A stretch of DNA of 64,000 bases from Chitinophagaceae bacterium (GCA_019752045.1 JAIEMP010000004.1:248001-312000), one strand, 5' to 3'. Counted from the stretch's first letter, positions 1 through 8,994 are shown. Translations and numbers: made by a program. Notes: generated by a model not told the origin, from the sequence alone.

Positions 1-213
1 AAGGATCAGGCAAAGGCAGAAGCCAATAAAATTATGGTAGAAGCAACAGCTGCAATTAATCAGCAAAAGATGGCTGCGTTAACCGATGTAAAAAATCAGG
101 TGGGTAACCTGGTGATTGAAGTGAGTGAAAAAGTTTTACGTCGTGAGCTGGGCAACAGAGCAGAGCAGGAAGCATACATCAACAAATTAGCTGAAGTAGT
201 TAAATTAAACTAA
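1..213 (+). CDS. atpF: ATP synthase Fo subunit b, C-terminal part (partial)
   Basis: The window opens inside this gene; 70 codons and a TAA stop are visible in frame 1. The visible part is a charged, Ala/Glu/Lys-rich helix ending in a segment (EVSEKVLRRELGNRAEQEAY) typical of the C-terminus of subunit b, which forms the peripheral stalk joining membrane Fo to F1 and contacts the delta subunit. The stop lies 11 bases before atpH, so the two are almost certainly co-transcribed. The membrane-anchoring N-terminus lies outside the window. Confidence 0.9.
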   Translation, partial: KDQAKAEANKIMVEATAAINQQKMAALTDVKNQVGNLVIEVSEKVLRRELGNRAEQEAYINKLAEVVKLN

Positions 214-224
214 GCATTTTCATT

Positions 225-788
225 ATGCAGAATCCCCGTCTTTCAGGTCGTTATGCAAAATCACTGGTGGTGCTTGCTCAGGAGCAGAACCAGCTTGATG
301 CTGTACATACGGATATGAAATATTTACAGCAGGTGTGTAAGCAAAGCAGAGAGTTTACCAATTTGCTGCGCAGCCCTGTTATTAATGCTGATATTAAAGA
401 AAAGATAGTAAAAGAAGTAATCAGCAAAAACATCAGTGAACTTTCAGCAGCATTTATTCATTTGCTTGTAAGAAAAGGTCGTGAAAGAAACCTCCCCGAA
501 ATAGCTGTTGCATTTATTGAGCAATACAATGAGATCAATGAGATCCATACCATTAAACTCACAACGGTATCTGTAGCCAGCGAAGAATTGAAAGCAGCCA
601 TCATACAAAAAGTAAAAGCAGATACTGCAATTCAGAAAATTGAATTAGAGACTGTAGTTGACGAAGCCATTATCGGCGGGTTTCAGTTAGAGTACAATGG
701 TAATTTAATTGATGCAACTATTGCAAGAGATCTGCGTGATATTCAAAAGCAGTTTGAGAAAAACATTTACGTTCGGAATATTCGATAA
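225..788 (+). CDS. atpH: ATP synthase F1 subunit delta
   Basis: 187 residues, normal length for the delta (OSCP-type) subunit that couples the peripheral stalk to the top of the F1 alpha/beta hexamer. The N-terminus (NPRLSGRYAKSLVVLAQEQ) is the family hallmark: an R-Y-A-K-S-L helix opening the six-helix domain. The C-terminal part contains the conserved block DEAIIGGFQLEYNGNLIDAT, close to the usual pattern in which a Gly-Gly pair precedes a D-x-S/T segment. It lies between atpF and atpA (59 bases to the next start) in the usual gene order. Identification is secure from sequence and position together. Confidence 0.96.
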   Translation: MQNPRLSGRYAKSLVVLAQEQNQLDAVHTDMKYLQQVCKQSREFTNLLRSPVINADIKEKIVKEVISKNISELSAAFIHLLVRKGRERNLPEIAVAFIEQYNEINEIHTIKLTTVSVASEELKAAIIQKVKADTAIQKIELETVVDEAIIGGFQLEYNGNLIDATIARDLRDIQKQFEKNIYVRNIR

Positions 789-847
789 TCAAAATTGTAA
801 ACTCTCCTCATTCCACGTTATAAAAGTGAGGACTAAAATAAAGCGTT

Positions 848-2428
848 ATGGCAGATATTAAACCAGATGAGATTTCAGCGATACTTCGCCAGCAATTAAG
901 CAATTTCAGTGTTGGTGCTGATTTAGAAGAAGTAGGTACCGTATTACAGGTGGGTGATGGTATTGCCCGTGTATATGGACTGAACAATGTAAGCTATGGT
1001 GAACTGGTGGAATTTGATAATGGTGTTCGTGCCATTGCCTTGAACCTTGAAGAAGATAACGTAGGTGTGGTATTAATGGGTGAAGGAAGAGATATTAAAG
1101 AAGGTTCAAAAGTCCGTCGTACAAAACAGATCGCATCTATTAAAGTAGGTGAAGGTATGAGCGGCCGTGTCATCAACGTATTGGGCGAACCAATTGATGG
1201 TAAAGGTCCACTCGTTGGCGAATTGTACGAGATGCCACTGGAACGTAAAGCACCGGGTGTAATTTTCCGTGAGCCGGTAAAGGAACCATTGCAAACAGGT
1301 ATCAAAGCAATTGATGCAATGATTCCTGTTGGTCGTGGCCAGCGTGAATTAATTATTGGTGACCGTCAAACAGGTAAAACTGCCATTGCCGTTGATACCA
1401 TCATCAATCAAAAAGAATTTTATGCAGCAGGGAAACCTGTTTATTGTATATATGTTGCCATTGGGCAAAAAGCATCTACCATTGCCGGTGTAATGAAAAC
1501 ACTGGAAGATAATGGTGCCATGATGTACACAACTATTGTTGCCGCTTCTGCAAGCGATCCTGCACCACAGCAGTTCTTTGCTCCTTATGCCGGTGCTGCT
1601 ATTGGAGAATTCTTCCGTGATACAGGCCGTCCTGCATTGATCATTTATGATGATCTTTCTAAACAGGCGGTAGCTTATCGTGAAGTATCATTGTTGTTAA
1701 AACGTCCTCCCGGTCGTGAGGCATATCCCGGTGATGTATTCTATCTGCATAGCCGTTTGTTAGAGCGTGCCGCAAAAGTAATTGGTGATGACAGTGTAGC
1801 TAAGAACATGAATGATGTACCCGATAGCATTAAGCATCTGGTGAAAGGTGGTGGATCTTTAACTGCATTACCTATCATTGAAACACAGGCCGGTGACGTA
1901 TCTGCATACATTCCTACCAACGTGATTTCTATTACCGATGGTCAGATCTTCTTAGAAGGTAACCTGTTTAACGCAGGTATCCGTCCGGCGATCAACGTAG
2001 GTATCTCTGTAAGTCGTGTGGGTGGTAACGCACAGATCAAATCAATGAAGAAAGTAGCAGGTACATTAAAACTCGATCAGGCCTTGTACCGTGAGCTGGA
2101 AGCCTTCTCTAAGTTTGGTGGTGATATGGATGCTGCAACAAAATCGGTAATTGATAAGGGTGCACGTAACGTAGAAATTTTAAAGCAGGCACAATACTCT
2201 CCGTTTGCTGTTGAAAAACAAGTAGCTATTATCTATTTGGGAACAAATGGTTTGCTGAATGCTGTACCTGTAAAGCGCATCAAGGAATTTGAAGAACATT
2301 TCTTATTGGAAATGGAAAACAAATTACCCGAAGTGTTGGCAGAGTTTAAGAAAGGTGCATTACCTGAAGATGGAATTAAGAAAATGGTAGACCTTGCTAA
2401 TGGCTTAATTCCGCAATACAAAGCTTAA
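848..2428 (+). CDS. atpA: ATP synthase F1 subunit alpha
   Basis: 526 residues, full length. The N-terminal beta-barrel domain (about 25-95) is followed by the nucleotide-binding domain with P-loop GDRQTGKT at about residues 171-178 and the alpha signature [14 protein letters not shown] near residue 380, then the C-terminal helical domain. Alpha forms the catalytic hexamer with beta and carries non-catalytic nucleotide sites. It is the last gene of this ATP synthase block: a strong terminator follows within 25 bases and the next gene is on the other strand. The gamma subunit (atpG), often next in this phylum, is not here; beta and epsilon (atpD, atpC) are also absent from the window. Confidence 0.98.
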   Translation: MADIKPDEISAILRQQLSNFSVGADLEEVGTVLQVGDGIARVYGLNNVSYGELVEFDNGVRAIALNLEEDNVGVVLMGEGRDIKEGSKVRRTKQIASIKVGEGMSGRVINVLGEPIDGKGPLVGELYEMPLERKAPGVIFREPVKEPLQTGIKAIDAMIPVGRGQRELIIGDRQTGKTAIAVDTIINQKEFYAAGKPVYCIYVAIGQKASTIAGVMKTLEDNGAMMYTTIVAASASDPAPQQFFAPYAGAAIGEFFRDTGRPALIIYDDLSKQAVAYREVSLLLKRPPGREAYPGDVFYLHSRLLERAAKVIGDDSVAKNMNDVPDSIKHLVKGGGSLTALPIIETQAGDVSAYIPTNVISITDGQIFLEGNLFNAGIRPAINVGISVSRVGGNAQIKSMKKVAGTLKLDQALYRELEAFSKFGGDMDAATKSVIDKGARNVEILKQAQYSPFAVEKQVAIIYLGTNGLLNAVPVKRIKEFEEHFLLEMENKLPEVLAEFKKGALPEDGIKKMVDLANGLIPQYKA

Positions 2429-2449
2429 ATACATTTTATCCTGATAAGC

Positions 2450-2483
2450 AAAAATCCCGAGAAATTTCACGGGATTTTTTTTA
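2450..2483. terminator. Bidirectional terminator between atpA and T9SS cargo gene
   Basis: Hairpin with arms AAAATCCCG (2451-2459) and CGGGATTTT (2470-2478) followed by a T run on the plus strand; the minus strand also has T after the stem. It closes atpA and the convergent gene ending at 2493. Confidence 0.85.
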
Positions 2484-2492
2484 TTGATGTGT

Positions 2493-4847
2493 TTATCTGC
2501 GTTGCAGTGTTTTATTAATCGTTACTCTGTTAGATTGAATACTGAGAATGTAGGTTCCTTTTGAAAGATAACCAAGTGTTTCAATGGTTACAGGATTGTT
2601 TCCTTTTTTAACAGTTAATGGTAATGTTGTTATCAATTTTCCATACATGTCTAATAAACGAATCTGAATGAGTTCTGTTTCAGGTGCATTGATCTGAAAC
2701 TTCAGCTTATCATCAAATGGATTTACAATTGAATGAACACTTAAGGTGGCCACACTTCCTTTATGCAGTGTAATGGTTTGACTTATTTTGGCAGCAGCAT
2801 TACCGTTTACTGAAATTATTTTAAGACGATAATGTTTTTTACCATTGAGTATATCCGGGTCTGTAAAGTTGTATGTATATGTGCCGCTGTTTACATTTCC
2901 CTGAACAGCTCCGATTGTTTTAAAGTGTATTCCATCATCACTCCGTTCAATTTCAAATGAATGCGGATGACTGCTTTCTGATTTTGCAGTCCATGAAAGC
3001 TTCGAATGCTGATTTAGTACTTCACCATTAAACTGCAACAGATCAACATTTAATACATCACATGAGCTGAGTACAGTTATAGCTATTGTATTGCCCTGAT
3101 AAATTGAACAGGTATTTGTGGCAAGATTGATAAGAGAAGTAGCTACTTTAATCCGGTATTGATAACCGTTGTTAGCAGTAGTTGCAAGAAAATCTGGCAT
3201 GGCTACAGTATCCTTGTAATTGATGCCATCAAACACATAAGTAAATGTTTGTACTGCCGGAAATTCAGGAGCTGCTGACCAGGTTGTACCTCCATCGGTA
3301 CTTCTTTCCCATTGATAATACAGGTAATTATTATAGTAGGTAGAAACAATGGCTGATAAACTCACTTGCGCATTTTGACAGTAAGAAGGACTGGGTCCGG
3401 GTTTCATATCCAAGCCTGGCAAACAGGATGCAAAACTGATATCATCCATCGCCCAGTCATTGCCACCACCACCAGGTGCATTGTTTTTAATTGAAATTGT
3501 TAGTGAGGTTTGTCCGGGCGCCGTTCGGAATACAAAGCCTTTTTTAACCCACTGACCCCAAGTGCCGACATAATCCAGATTGCCGGAGTTATAATAATCC
3601 ACCCCATTAATCTGGAACGTAAGATTTGGTTTAACACCTGATGAATCGTTAACAGGCAACTCTAAATAACCTGCAGGAACGGATACTCCTGATGCACCCC
3701 TGCCCATACTGTCAATACCGCAACGTTTACAAATATTTCTGAACCAGGCAGAAAATTCGTAGTAAGTATCTTCACATAATCCCGAAATATTTTGATTGTT
3801 AGCTACGCCCAGTCTGTAAGCCGCATTCACCGCCAACATATATCCTCCATTGCTTCCACTGGCTGAGGGAGGATTTCCTGCATTAGGATCTGCGGCGTTG
3901 GTATGGTCACCTATGATATCCCAAACTCCAAAAACTCTGTTAAGTGATGCTGATTCCGGTCGTTGAATAAATTGATTTGTACTCTGGCTTGGGCTTACAT
4001 TTTTAATAACAGAATAATTTCCATCACCCGGGTTACCGGTTGTAAGACTTACAAAGTTATAATCAGGAACCGTTCCGGGGTTTGTACCATTATGTGTTGT
4101 GCCCGATCCAAAATCGCCACTACCTGCATTTACCGAGTTAGATCCTGTTGCATTTACACACAACCCATAGTTGTTGTAAATAATAAACGAAAGGGCATTA
4201 GGACTAACAGCAAAATCAGTTGCACCAATAGCCGAAACCTGATTTCTGTATCTTAAAGTCCCGGGCCCATAATTAATTATAGTGTTATAGGGTGTAGCAA
4301 CAGGAACAGTAACCCGATAGGTTACTAAAATAAGCATGCCACCGCTTGCTCTTGGCCGATGCGTATCTGACCTGAAATACCCACCCCCATTAAGTGTAGT
4401 ATCTGTTAATGTTGAAACCACATTTCTTACAGGCATGTTTGTAGGAGCTAAAATCGTATCCCTTCCCAGATTAAAACGGATAGTTCTTGTAACAGCATCG
4501 TACATAGCAAAATCATCACCGCTTGCATCTGTATAAGCTCTGTACAAGACTGCTTCATTGGTTAATAATTTTAAAGACCCTGTAACATAATTAAGGCTGG
4601 AAGGAATCGTGTCGTTAAAACGTGTACGGTAAATAGTCCGGTTTGCAACACCTGTTCCGTTGTTAGTAACGTAGACAGAAATTCGAATCTCAAGTTCATC
4701 ACCAGGTATAATGGTACCCCCGCCGGGCCTGGTAATATTGATAAAACTTTTACCCACCAATACATTGGCTTGGGAAAAACTGTTTAAAGAAAAAACCGAA
4801 AAAGACAAACAAAAAAGTACAGACAGGATATGTTTATTTCTTTTCAT
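2493..4847 (-). CDS. Large secreted protein with T9SS sorting domain (784-residue paralogue 1)
   Basis: The start is placed at the ATG of MKRNKHILSVLF (4847), giving a clean signal peptide of about 26 residues; the open frame extends 13 codons further upstream, but those precede the signal peptide. The N-terminal third begins with GKSFINITRPGGG and resembles DUF11/adhesin-like beta domains. Near residue 367 is a cysteine-bearing motif FSAWFRNICKRC, and near 464 NAPGGGGNDWAMDDI, which looks like a galactose-binding-like jelly roll. An Ig-like segment, an FnIII-like segment (FEIERSDDGIHF) and a C-terminal type A T9SS sorting domain (about 710-784) follow. It should be exported by Sec, moved across the outer membrane by T9SS and trimmed by PorU. 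Two paralogues of identical length lie at 22051-24405 and 24608-26962. Ligand unknown; cell-surface adhesin or carbohydrate binding is inference. Confidence 0.88.
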   Translation of the reverse strand: MKRNKHILSVLFCLSFSVFSLNSFSQANVLVGKSFINITRPGGGTIIPGDELEIRISVYVTNNGTGVANRTIYRTRFNDTIPSSLNYVTGSLKLLTNEAVLYRAYTDASGDDFAMYDAVTRTIRFNLGRDTILAPTNMPVRNVVSTLTDTTLNGGGYFRSDTHRPRASGGMLILVTYRVTVPVATPYNTIINYGPGTLRYRNQVSAIGATDFAVSPNALSFIIYNNYGLCVNATGSNSVNAGSGDFGSGTTHNGTNPGTVPDYNFVSLTTGNPGDGNYSVIKNVSPSQSTNQFIQRPESASLNRVFGVWDIIGDHTNAADPNAGNPPSASGSNGGYMLAVNAAYRLGVANNQNISGLCEDTYYEFSAWFRNICKRCGIDSMGRGASGVSVPAGYLELPVNDSSGVKPNLTFQINGVDYYNSGNLDYVGTWGQWVKKGFVFRTAPGQTSLTISIKNNAPGGGGNDWAMDDISFASCLPGLDMKPGPSPSYCQNAQVSLSAIVSTYYNNYLYYQWERSTDGGTTWSAAPEFPAVQTFTYVFDGINYKDTVAMPDFLATTANNGYQYRIKVATSLINLATNTCSIYQGNTIAITVLSSCDVLNVDLLQFNGEVLNQHSKLSWTAKSESSHPHSFEIERSDDGIHFKTIGAVQGNVNSGTYTYNFTDPDILNGKKHYRLKIISVNGNAAAKISQTITLHKGSVATLSVHSIVNPFDDKLKFQINAPETELIQIRLLDMYGKLITTLPLTVKKGNNPVTIETLGYLSKGTYILSIQSNRVTINKTLQRR

Positions 4848-5016
4848 AGGGAATAGATTAATACTACTAAGTAGAAACCAGTACAAAAATGGTGAGCATT
4901 TTTAAAAAATACAATAGGGAAAGTACGGGTAATTAACCCTTGTTGTTTTTACGTAAACAGGCAGAGATAAGGAATCTTGAGAAATTTGAAATGATTCCGG
5001 AGAGGCAGAAATTATA

Positions 5017-5448
5017 TTATAATAATCGTTTTTTCATAACCACATGAGGGATAGTAAGCATAATAAATTCATCGCCATCAACTTTGTAACCTTGTTTTTC
5101 AAAAAAATGAATGGTTGCTTTGCGGGCATTCATAATAATGGTTTTGTATCCCCTGTCACGTGCCAGATTTTCGGCAAAATTTATTAATGAGGCGCCAATG
5201 CCTTTGCCTTGTACATTATTCTGTACAGCCATTTGCCTTAATCGTACTGTTTCGTGATCAACCCGGGATAAAAAACAGCAGCCGAGCATCTTTTCATCTT
5301 CAAAAGCAGCAATAAGAAGATCATATTTTTCATGCTCCAGTTCTTCTTTGGTAAAATTTAAACCCAGCGGCTTTCTTAAAATTTCATACCGCAAATCAAG
5401 CATTTGCCGGTATTCAGCAGTTCCAAAATCAATTTGTTTCAGTGCCAT
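5017..5448 (-). CDS. GNAT family N-acetyltransferase
   Basis: 143 residues, typical single-domain GNAT length. The acetyl-CoA pyrophosphate-binding loop is visible as VQGKGIGASL at about residues 77-86, preceded by the usual strand LRQMAVQ and followed by the C-terminal block KATIHFFEKQGYKVDG, which matches the FYEKxGF pattern. Substrate cannot be deduced. It starts with ATG at 5448, divergent from acpP with 229 bases between, and stands alone on its strand. No terminator is evident downstream. Confidence 0.85.
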   Translation of the reverse strand: MALKQIDFGTAEYRQMLDLRYEILRKPLGLNFTKEELEHEKYDLLIAAFEDEKMLGCCFLSRVDHETVRLRQMAVQNNVQGKGIGASLINFAENLARDRGYKTIIMNARKATIHFFEKQGYKVDGDEFIMLTIPHVVMKKRLL

Positions 5449-5622
5449 AAGCAGATTTAATACAGGATGAACAAGTTACATTTTTTTGGGTAAAAACAAA
5501 CAGATGTTATGTGATGTTGCTGCAGTTCCTGAAACCGTAAATGAACTTAATTTCAATAAACCCATTTTAATGCTTTTGAACTCGCTGAAACTGAGAGCTT
5601 TCAGACATTTTTCATTAACCGC

Positions 5623-5651
5623 TTGCGAATTGTTTAAAAACTCTATTTTTG
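5623..5651 (+). promoter_or_regulatory. acpP-fabF promoter (Bacteroidota type)
   Basis: A TTG at 5623-5625 and TATTTTTG at 5644-5651 are separated by 18 bases, matching the Bacteroidota -33 TTG / -7 TAnnTTTG consensus. It lies 26 bases before the acpP ATG. Confidence 0.7.
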
Positions 5652-5677
5652 CAACCTGTAACCAAATTATTACGACA

Positions 5678-5914
5678 ATGTCAGACATCGCAGCAAGAGT
5701 AAAAAAAATCATCGTAGACAAGTTAGGTGTAGAAGAATCAGAAGTAAACCCTGAGGCTTCTTTTACCAATGATCTGGGAGCTGATTCTTTAGACACAGTT
5801 GAACTTATCATGGAATTTGAAAAAGAGTTCAACATTTCTATTCCTGATGAGCAGGCCGAAACCATCACAACCGTTGGACAGGCTGTAACTTATTTAGAAG
5901 AACACGCTAAGTAA
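5678..5914 (+). CDS. acpP: Acyl carrier protein
   Basis: 78 residues starting at [12 protein letters not shown]. The phosphopantetheine attachment motif [17 protein letters not shown] is intact; Ser in DSL carries the 4'-phosphopantetheine arm that holds growing fatty acyl chains. The acidic C-terminus is normal. The open frame continues 64 codons upstream, but the promoter at 5623-5651 lies within that stretch, so the internal ATG is the true start. fabF follows after 46 bases, giving the conserved acpP-fabF-rnc order. Confidence 0.97.
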   Translation: MSDIAARVKKIIVDKLGVEESEVNPEASFTNDLGADSLDTVELIMEFEKEFNISIPDEQAETITTVGQAVTYLEEHAK

Positions 5915-5960
5915 TTAATTACCGTTAGCACGGTATAACCCTTCTTTTACCAGGCAACTT

Positions 5961-7211
5961 ATGGAACTCAAACGAGTAGTAGTTACCGGAATTGGCGCCC
6001 TTACACCATTAGGCAAAACTCTTGATGAATATTGGGAGGGATTGGTTAGTGGTGTATCCGGTGCTGATTTTATTCAGCAATTTGACTGTTCTAAATTTAA
6101 AACCCGTTTTGCCTGTGAGGTAAAGGATTTTGATCCTACTACTTATCTCGACCGTAAAGAGGCAAGGAAAATTGACCGCTTTACACAGTTTGCTCTTGTT
6201 GTAAGTGATCAGGCGGTGAAAGATGCCGGTATCAGCAAAGAGAATGTAAACCCAGACAGAGTGGGGGTAATCTTTGCAAGCGGTATTGGTGGTCTCATCA
6301 CTTTTCAGGAAGAGGTGGTAAACTTTGCCAATGGAGATGGAACTCCCCGTTTCAATCCCTTCTTTATTCCCAAAATGATATTGGATATAGCAGCCGGACA
6401 AATTTCTATGCGTCATGGATTTCGTGGTCCTAATTTCGCTGTAGTATCTGCCTGTGCTTCTTCTACCAATGCCATCATTGATGCGTATGACAATATCCGC
6501 TTAGGAAAAGCTGATATTGTTTTAACAGGAGGAAGCGAAGCAGTAGTAAGTGCAGCAGGTGTTGGCGGATTTAACGCCATGAAAGCATTGAGCGAACGAA
6601 ATGACGATCCCAAAACAGCCAGTCGCCCGTTTGATAAAGACAGAGATGGTTTTGTTATGGGCGAAGGTGCAGGTATGCTGGTGCTTGAAAGCCTTGAACA
6701 CGCTTTACAACGTGGTGCCAAAATTTATTGTGAAATTGCCGGTGGTGGTGCTACTGCAGATGCACATCATATTACCGCTCCTCATCCCGAAGGGTTGGGT
6801 GCAAAAAATGTTATGAGTGCAGCATTAAATGATGCCGGGTTGCAGCCATCGGATATTGATTATATTAATGTACACGGCACATCTACACCTTTAGGAGATA
6901 TTGCAGAAACCAAAGCGATCCTCAGTGTGTTTGGTGATCATGCTTATCAACTCAATATCAGCTCTACAAAATCAATGACCGGTCATTGCCTTGGTGCAGC
7001 AGGTGCTTTAGAAGCAATTGCCTGTGTGATGAGTGTGGTGCATGATCTTGTGCCCCCTACCATTAATCACTTTACTGATGATCCGGGACTTGACCCAAAT
7101 CTCAATTTTACATTTAATAAAGCGCAGAAACGCACAGTACGGGCGGCTTTGAGCAATACCTTTGGATTTGGTGGACATAATGCCTCTGTTATTGTAAAAA
7201 AATATTCCTGA
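5961..7211 (+). CDS. fabF: Beta-ketoacyl-ACP synthase II
   Basis: 416 residues, normal for KAS II. The active-site cysteine sits in VVSACASSTNAI (Cys165), and the two catalytic histidines in VHGTSTPLGD and SMTGHCLGAAGALEA, completing the Cys-His-His triad that condenses malonyl-ACP with acyl-ACP in fatty-acid elongation. The KSMTGH lysine is also present. It is downstream of acpP in the same operon and upstream of rnc (74-base gap). Confidence 0.97.
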   Translation: MELKRVVVTGIGALTPLGKTLDEYWEGLVSGVSGADFIQQFDCSKFKTRFACEVKDFDPTTYLDRKEARKIDRFTQFALVVSDQAVKDAGISKENVNPDRVGVIFASGIGGLITFQEEVVNFANGDGTPRFNPFFIPKMILDIAAGQISMRHGFRGPNFAVVSACASSTNAIIDAYDNIRLGKADIVLTGGSEAVVSAAGVGGFNAMKALSERNDDPKTASRPFDKDRDGFVMGEGAGMLVLESLEHALQRGAKIYCEIAGGGATADAHHITAPHPEGLGAKNVMSAALNDAGLQPSDIDYINVHGTSTPLGDIAETKAILSVFGDHAYQLNISSTKSMTGHCLGAAGALEAIACVMSVVHDLVPPTINHFTDDPGLDPNLNFTFNKAQKRTVRAALSNTFGFGGHNASVIVKKYS

Positions 7212-7285
7212 TTTCCTTTAGATTTGTTGCAGCATCCGTTAAATGAAGTTTTTTTGTTTGATGATGATGTTGACGATAAAAATTT

Positions 7286-7996
7286 ATGGTGCGGAACTTC
7301 GTCCGTCAAATATTACCTGCAAAAAATAAATTCGAAAGTAACCTTCGCAATATTCTCGGCTATAGTCCAGGGGATCTTTTACTGTATAAAACAGCATTAA
7401 GCCATCGTTCAATTAAAGAAGGCAGCGATCAGAATAATGAACGGATGGAATTTTTAGGTGATGCTGTACTGAGTGCTGTGGTAGCAGATTATCTGTTTAA
7501 AAAATATCCCTATAAGGGCGAAGGGTTTCTTACTGAGATGAGGAGTAAAATGGTAAACCGTGCTACGCTCAATGATATTGCTGTAAGAATGGGATTGAAA
7601 AAAGTAACCCTCTATAACAAAGGTGATAACTCTCTGAAAATTTCTCAGATATTCGGCAATACGCTGGAAGCCTTACTGGGCGCCATTTATCTTGATCTGG
7701 GGTATAACAAAACAAAGAAATGGATTATGAAAAATATCATCACTCCATATTTGTTTATGGAAGAACTGGAGTTGCTTGAAATTAATCATAAAAATAAATT
7801 GTACGGCTGGGCCAATAAAAACGGTAAAGTTCTTGACTTTGAAACACTGGATGAGCGATTGGAAAACGGTCGCCGCCTGTTTACCATTGGTGCTGTTGTA
7901 GATGGCGAAGTGATCTCAGAAGGAAAAGCGTTTAATAAAAAAGATGCCAGTCAGATTGCAGCACAGACAGCAGTAGAAAAACTCGGCATCATCTGA
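7286..7996 (+). CDS. rnc: Ribonuclease III
   Basis: 236 residues. The RNase III signature NERMEFLGDAVL is at about residues 51-62, supplying the metal-binding Glu and Asp; the second acidic site is in GNTLEALLGAIYLDLG. A C-terminal double-stranded-RNA-binding domain occupies about 168-236, ending in KKDASQIAAQTAVEKLG. The enzyme cuts double-stranded RNA in rRNA precursors and some mRNAs. The acpP-fabF-rnc order is conserved across many bacteria. The start used is the ATG at 7286; an internal start nearer KNKFESNLR would lose only a short extension. Confidence 0.95.
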   Translation: MVRNFVRQILPAKNKFESNLRNILGYSPGDLLLYKTALSHRSIKEGSDQNNERMEFLGDAVLSAVVADYLFKKYPYKGEGFLTEMRSKMVNRATLNDIAVRMGLKKVTLYNKGDNSLKISQIFGNTLEALLGAIYLDLGYNKTKKWIMKNIITPYLFMEELELLEINHKNKLYGWANKNGKVLDFETLDERLENGRRLFTIGAVVDGEVISEGKAFNKKDASQIAAQTAVEKLGII

Positions 7997-8019
7997 TCTC
8001 GTTTTTATTTTTCTTGTAT

Positions 8020-8484
8020 ATGACTCCTCTGTTTAAAAAACTTAACTACAAAACACAGGGCACAATTGTATCCATTCATCACCCTGATAGTTTTTTGCCG
8101 GAGCTTAAATCTATGAGTGAAGAAGCAACGATCATTGATTCTCTTAGTAAGGCAAAACACATCGGGTTTGTGATTGTGTTTGCAATAAAACAGAAGGAAG
8201 TAAATGTAGCTGCTGAACAAATAGCAAAGAAAGCTGCTGAAGATGCAGTGATCTGGTTCTGCTATCCCAAAGGAACATCCAAAAAATATACCTGCGAATT
8301 TAACCGTGATAACGGCTGGGCCAAACTTGGTGAACTTGGTTATGAACCCGTGCGGGCTGTGGCTATTGATGAAGACTGGAGTGCATTACGTTTTCGCAAA
8401 GCAGAACATATAAAAACAATGACACGTTCATTTGCTATGACAGAAGTTGGCAAGAAGAAAGTGGGGGCTGTGAAGAAAAAATAA
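8020..8484 (+). CDS. Conserved small protein of unknown function
   Basis: 154 residues from ATG 8020 (a TTG two codons earlier is in frame but less likely). I do not recognise a named family. The protein has alternating strands and helices, a block VIWFCYPKGTSKKYTCEFNR, and a lysine-rich tail (GKKKVGAVKKK). It has no signal peptide or membrane segment, so it should be cytoplasmic. It lies 23 bases after rnc on the same strand and is closed by the terminator at 8501-8535, so it is probably the last gene of the acpP-fabF-rnc unit. The segment upstream contains TATTTTTC, one mismatch from a -7 box. Confidence 0.7.
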   Translation: MTPLFKKLNYKTQGTIVSIHHPDSFLPELKSMSEEATIIDSLSKAKHIGFVIVFAIKQKEVNVAAEQIAKKAAEDAVIWFCYPKGTSKKYTCEFNRDNGWAKLGELGYEPVRAVAIDEDWSALRFRKAEHIKTMTRSFAMTEVGKKKVGAVKKK

Positions 8485-8500
8485 AAATGGTTTGAAAACA

Positions 8501-8535
8501 AAAATGCTCAACAGGTTTTCTGTTGAGCATTTTTT
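8501..8535. terminator. Strong bidirectional terminator between rnc unit and tRNA-Ser locus
   Basis: A 14-bp perfect stem (arms 8501-8514 and 8520-8533, loop GTTTT) with T runs on both strands. On the plus strand it ends the rnc unit. On the minus strand it lies just beyond the tRNA-Ser 3' relic and can end transcription from the tRNA/GIY-YIG locus. Confidence 0.9.
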
Positions 8536-8537
8536 GT

Positions 8538-8600
8538 GCGGAGACGAAGGGATTCGTCCCGATTTATCGGGATGATACAGTTTCCAGTATACACACTTTC
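8538..8600 (-). pseudogene. tRNA-Ser 3' relic (from anticodon loop to acceptor end)
   Basis: On the minus strand this repeats the intact tRNA-Ser from the anticodon (GAAAGTGTGTATAC) to the acceptor stem and discriminator. 8538-8556 is identical to 8907-8925, and 8573-8600 matches 8932-8959 with one mismatch. Six bases of the T arm are replaced by a 16-base palindrome at 8557-8572, so it cannot fold as a tRNA. Upstream of the anticodon the match stops abruptly. With the 5' relic at 9028-9069 it seems to be the remainder of an older tRNA-Ser gene. Confidence 0.88.
8557..8572. repeat. Palindrome inside the tRNA 3' relic
   Basis: TCCCGATTTATCGGGA, a 7-bp inverted repeat with a 2-base centre, replacing six bases of the T arm. 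A related palindrome with the same outer TCCCGA/TCGGGA arms is in the other relic at 9039-9054. Confidence 0.85.
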
Positions 8601-8639
8601 TGCAGCAGTAAAGTCTTCAATTGTTCTAAGTTTTTGTTT

Positions 8640-8903
8640 TTACAGCTTCCAATTTTTTATTAAGTTTTCAATGAATGTTCTGCTCTTCATTTTCTTAATT
8701 TGTTTTTCTCTGAGTAAGGCAGCTGTTCGTGTAGGAACAAGTTCAAAATAGACTAAACGTAATGGTCTTTTTGAAGAAGTGTATTTGCTAAAGCCATCAT
8801 TGTGTTTTGACATACGTTTGTCAAGGTCTGTACATTGACCTGTGTAAAAAGAAAAATCCTTCTGGCTTTGAAGGATGTAAACATAAAATTTTTCTTCTTG
8901 CAT
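8640..8903 (-). CDS. Small GIY-YIG family nuclease, directly downstream of tRNA-Ser
   Basis: 87 residues, essentially one GIY-YIG domain as in small UvrC/Slx1-type family members. Visible motifs are YVYIL and YTG for the two halves of GIY-YIG, an Arg in DKRMSKHN, the metal-binding Glu expected in [10 protein letters not shown], and a C-terminal IKNW. The family cuts DNA (repair, homing or mobile elements); this protein has no extra DNA-binding domain. Its ATG lies 5 bases after the tRNA-Ser discriminator base, and no promoter separates them, so it is probably co-transcribed with the tRNA and released by tRNA 3' processing. A tRNA-Ser 3' relic lies 39 bases after its stop. The layout suggests a minimal mobile gene; activity is untested. 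Confidence 0.88.
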   Translation of the reverse strand: MQEEKFYVYILQSQKDFSFYTGQCTDLDKRMSKHNDGFSKYTSSKRPLRLVYFELVPTRTAALLREKQIKKMKSRTFIENLIKNWKL

Positions 8904-8907
8904 TTTG

Positions 8908-8994
8908 CGGAGACGAAGGGATTCGAACCCTTGATACAGTTTCCCGTATACACACTTTCCAGGCGTGCTCCTTCAACCACTCGGACACGTCTCC
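8908..8994 (-). tRNA. tRNA-Ser (anticodon GGA)
   Basis: 87 nt, class II tRNA. The acceptor stem GGAGACG pairs with CGTCTCC, followed by discriminator G (normal for Ser). The anticodon loop CTGGAAA has anticodon GGA (codons UCC/UCU) on a CACGC/GTGTG stem. A long variable arm (TATACGGGAAACTGTATC) and T arm AAGGG-TTCGAAT-CCCTT are intact. The DNA continues with CA after the discriminator, so full CCA is not encoded. The tRNA is flanked on both sides by broken copies of itself and followed at once by a GIY-YIG gene. Confidence 0.97.

Noticed and set aside
5476-5868. Open frame opposite acpP
   Set aside because: It is antisense to the acyl carrier protein gene and its promoter; the plus-strand acpP has the phosphopantetheine motif.
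8753-8980. Minus-strand open frame of 75 codons covering the tRNA-Ser
   Set aside because: Its first ~25 codons are the translated tRNA and the rest is out of frame with the GIY-YIG protein; it is a shadow of the RNA gene.
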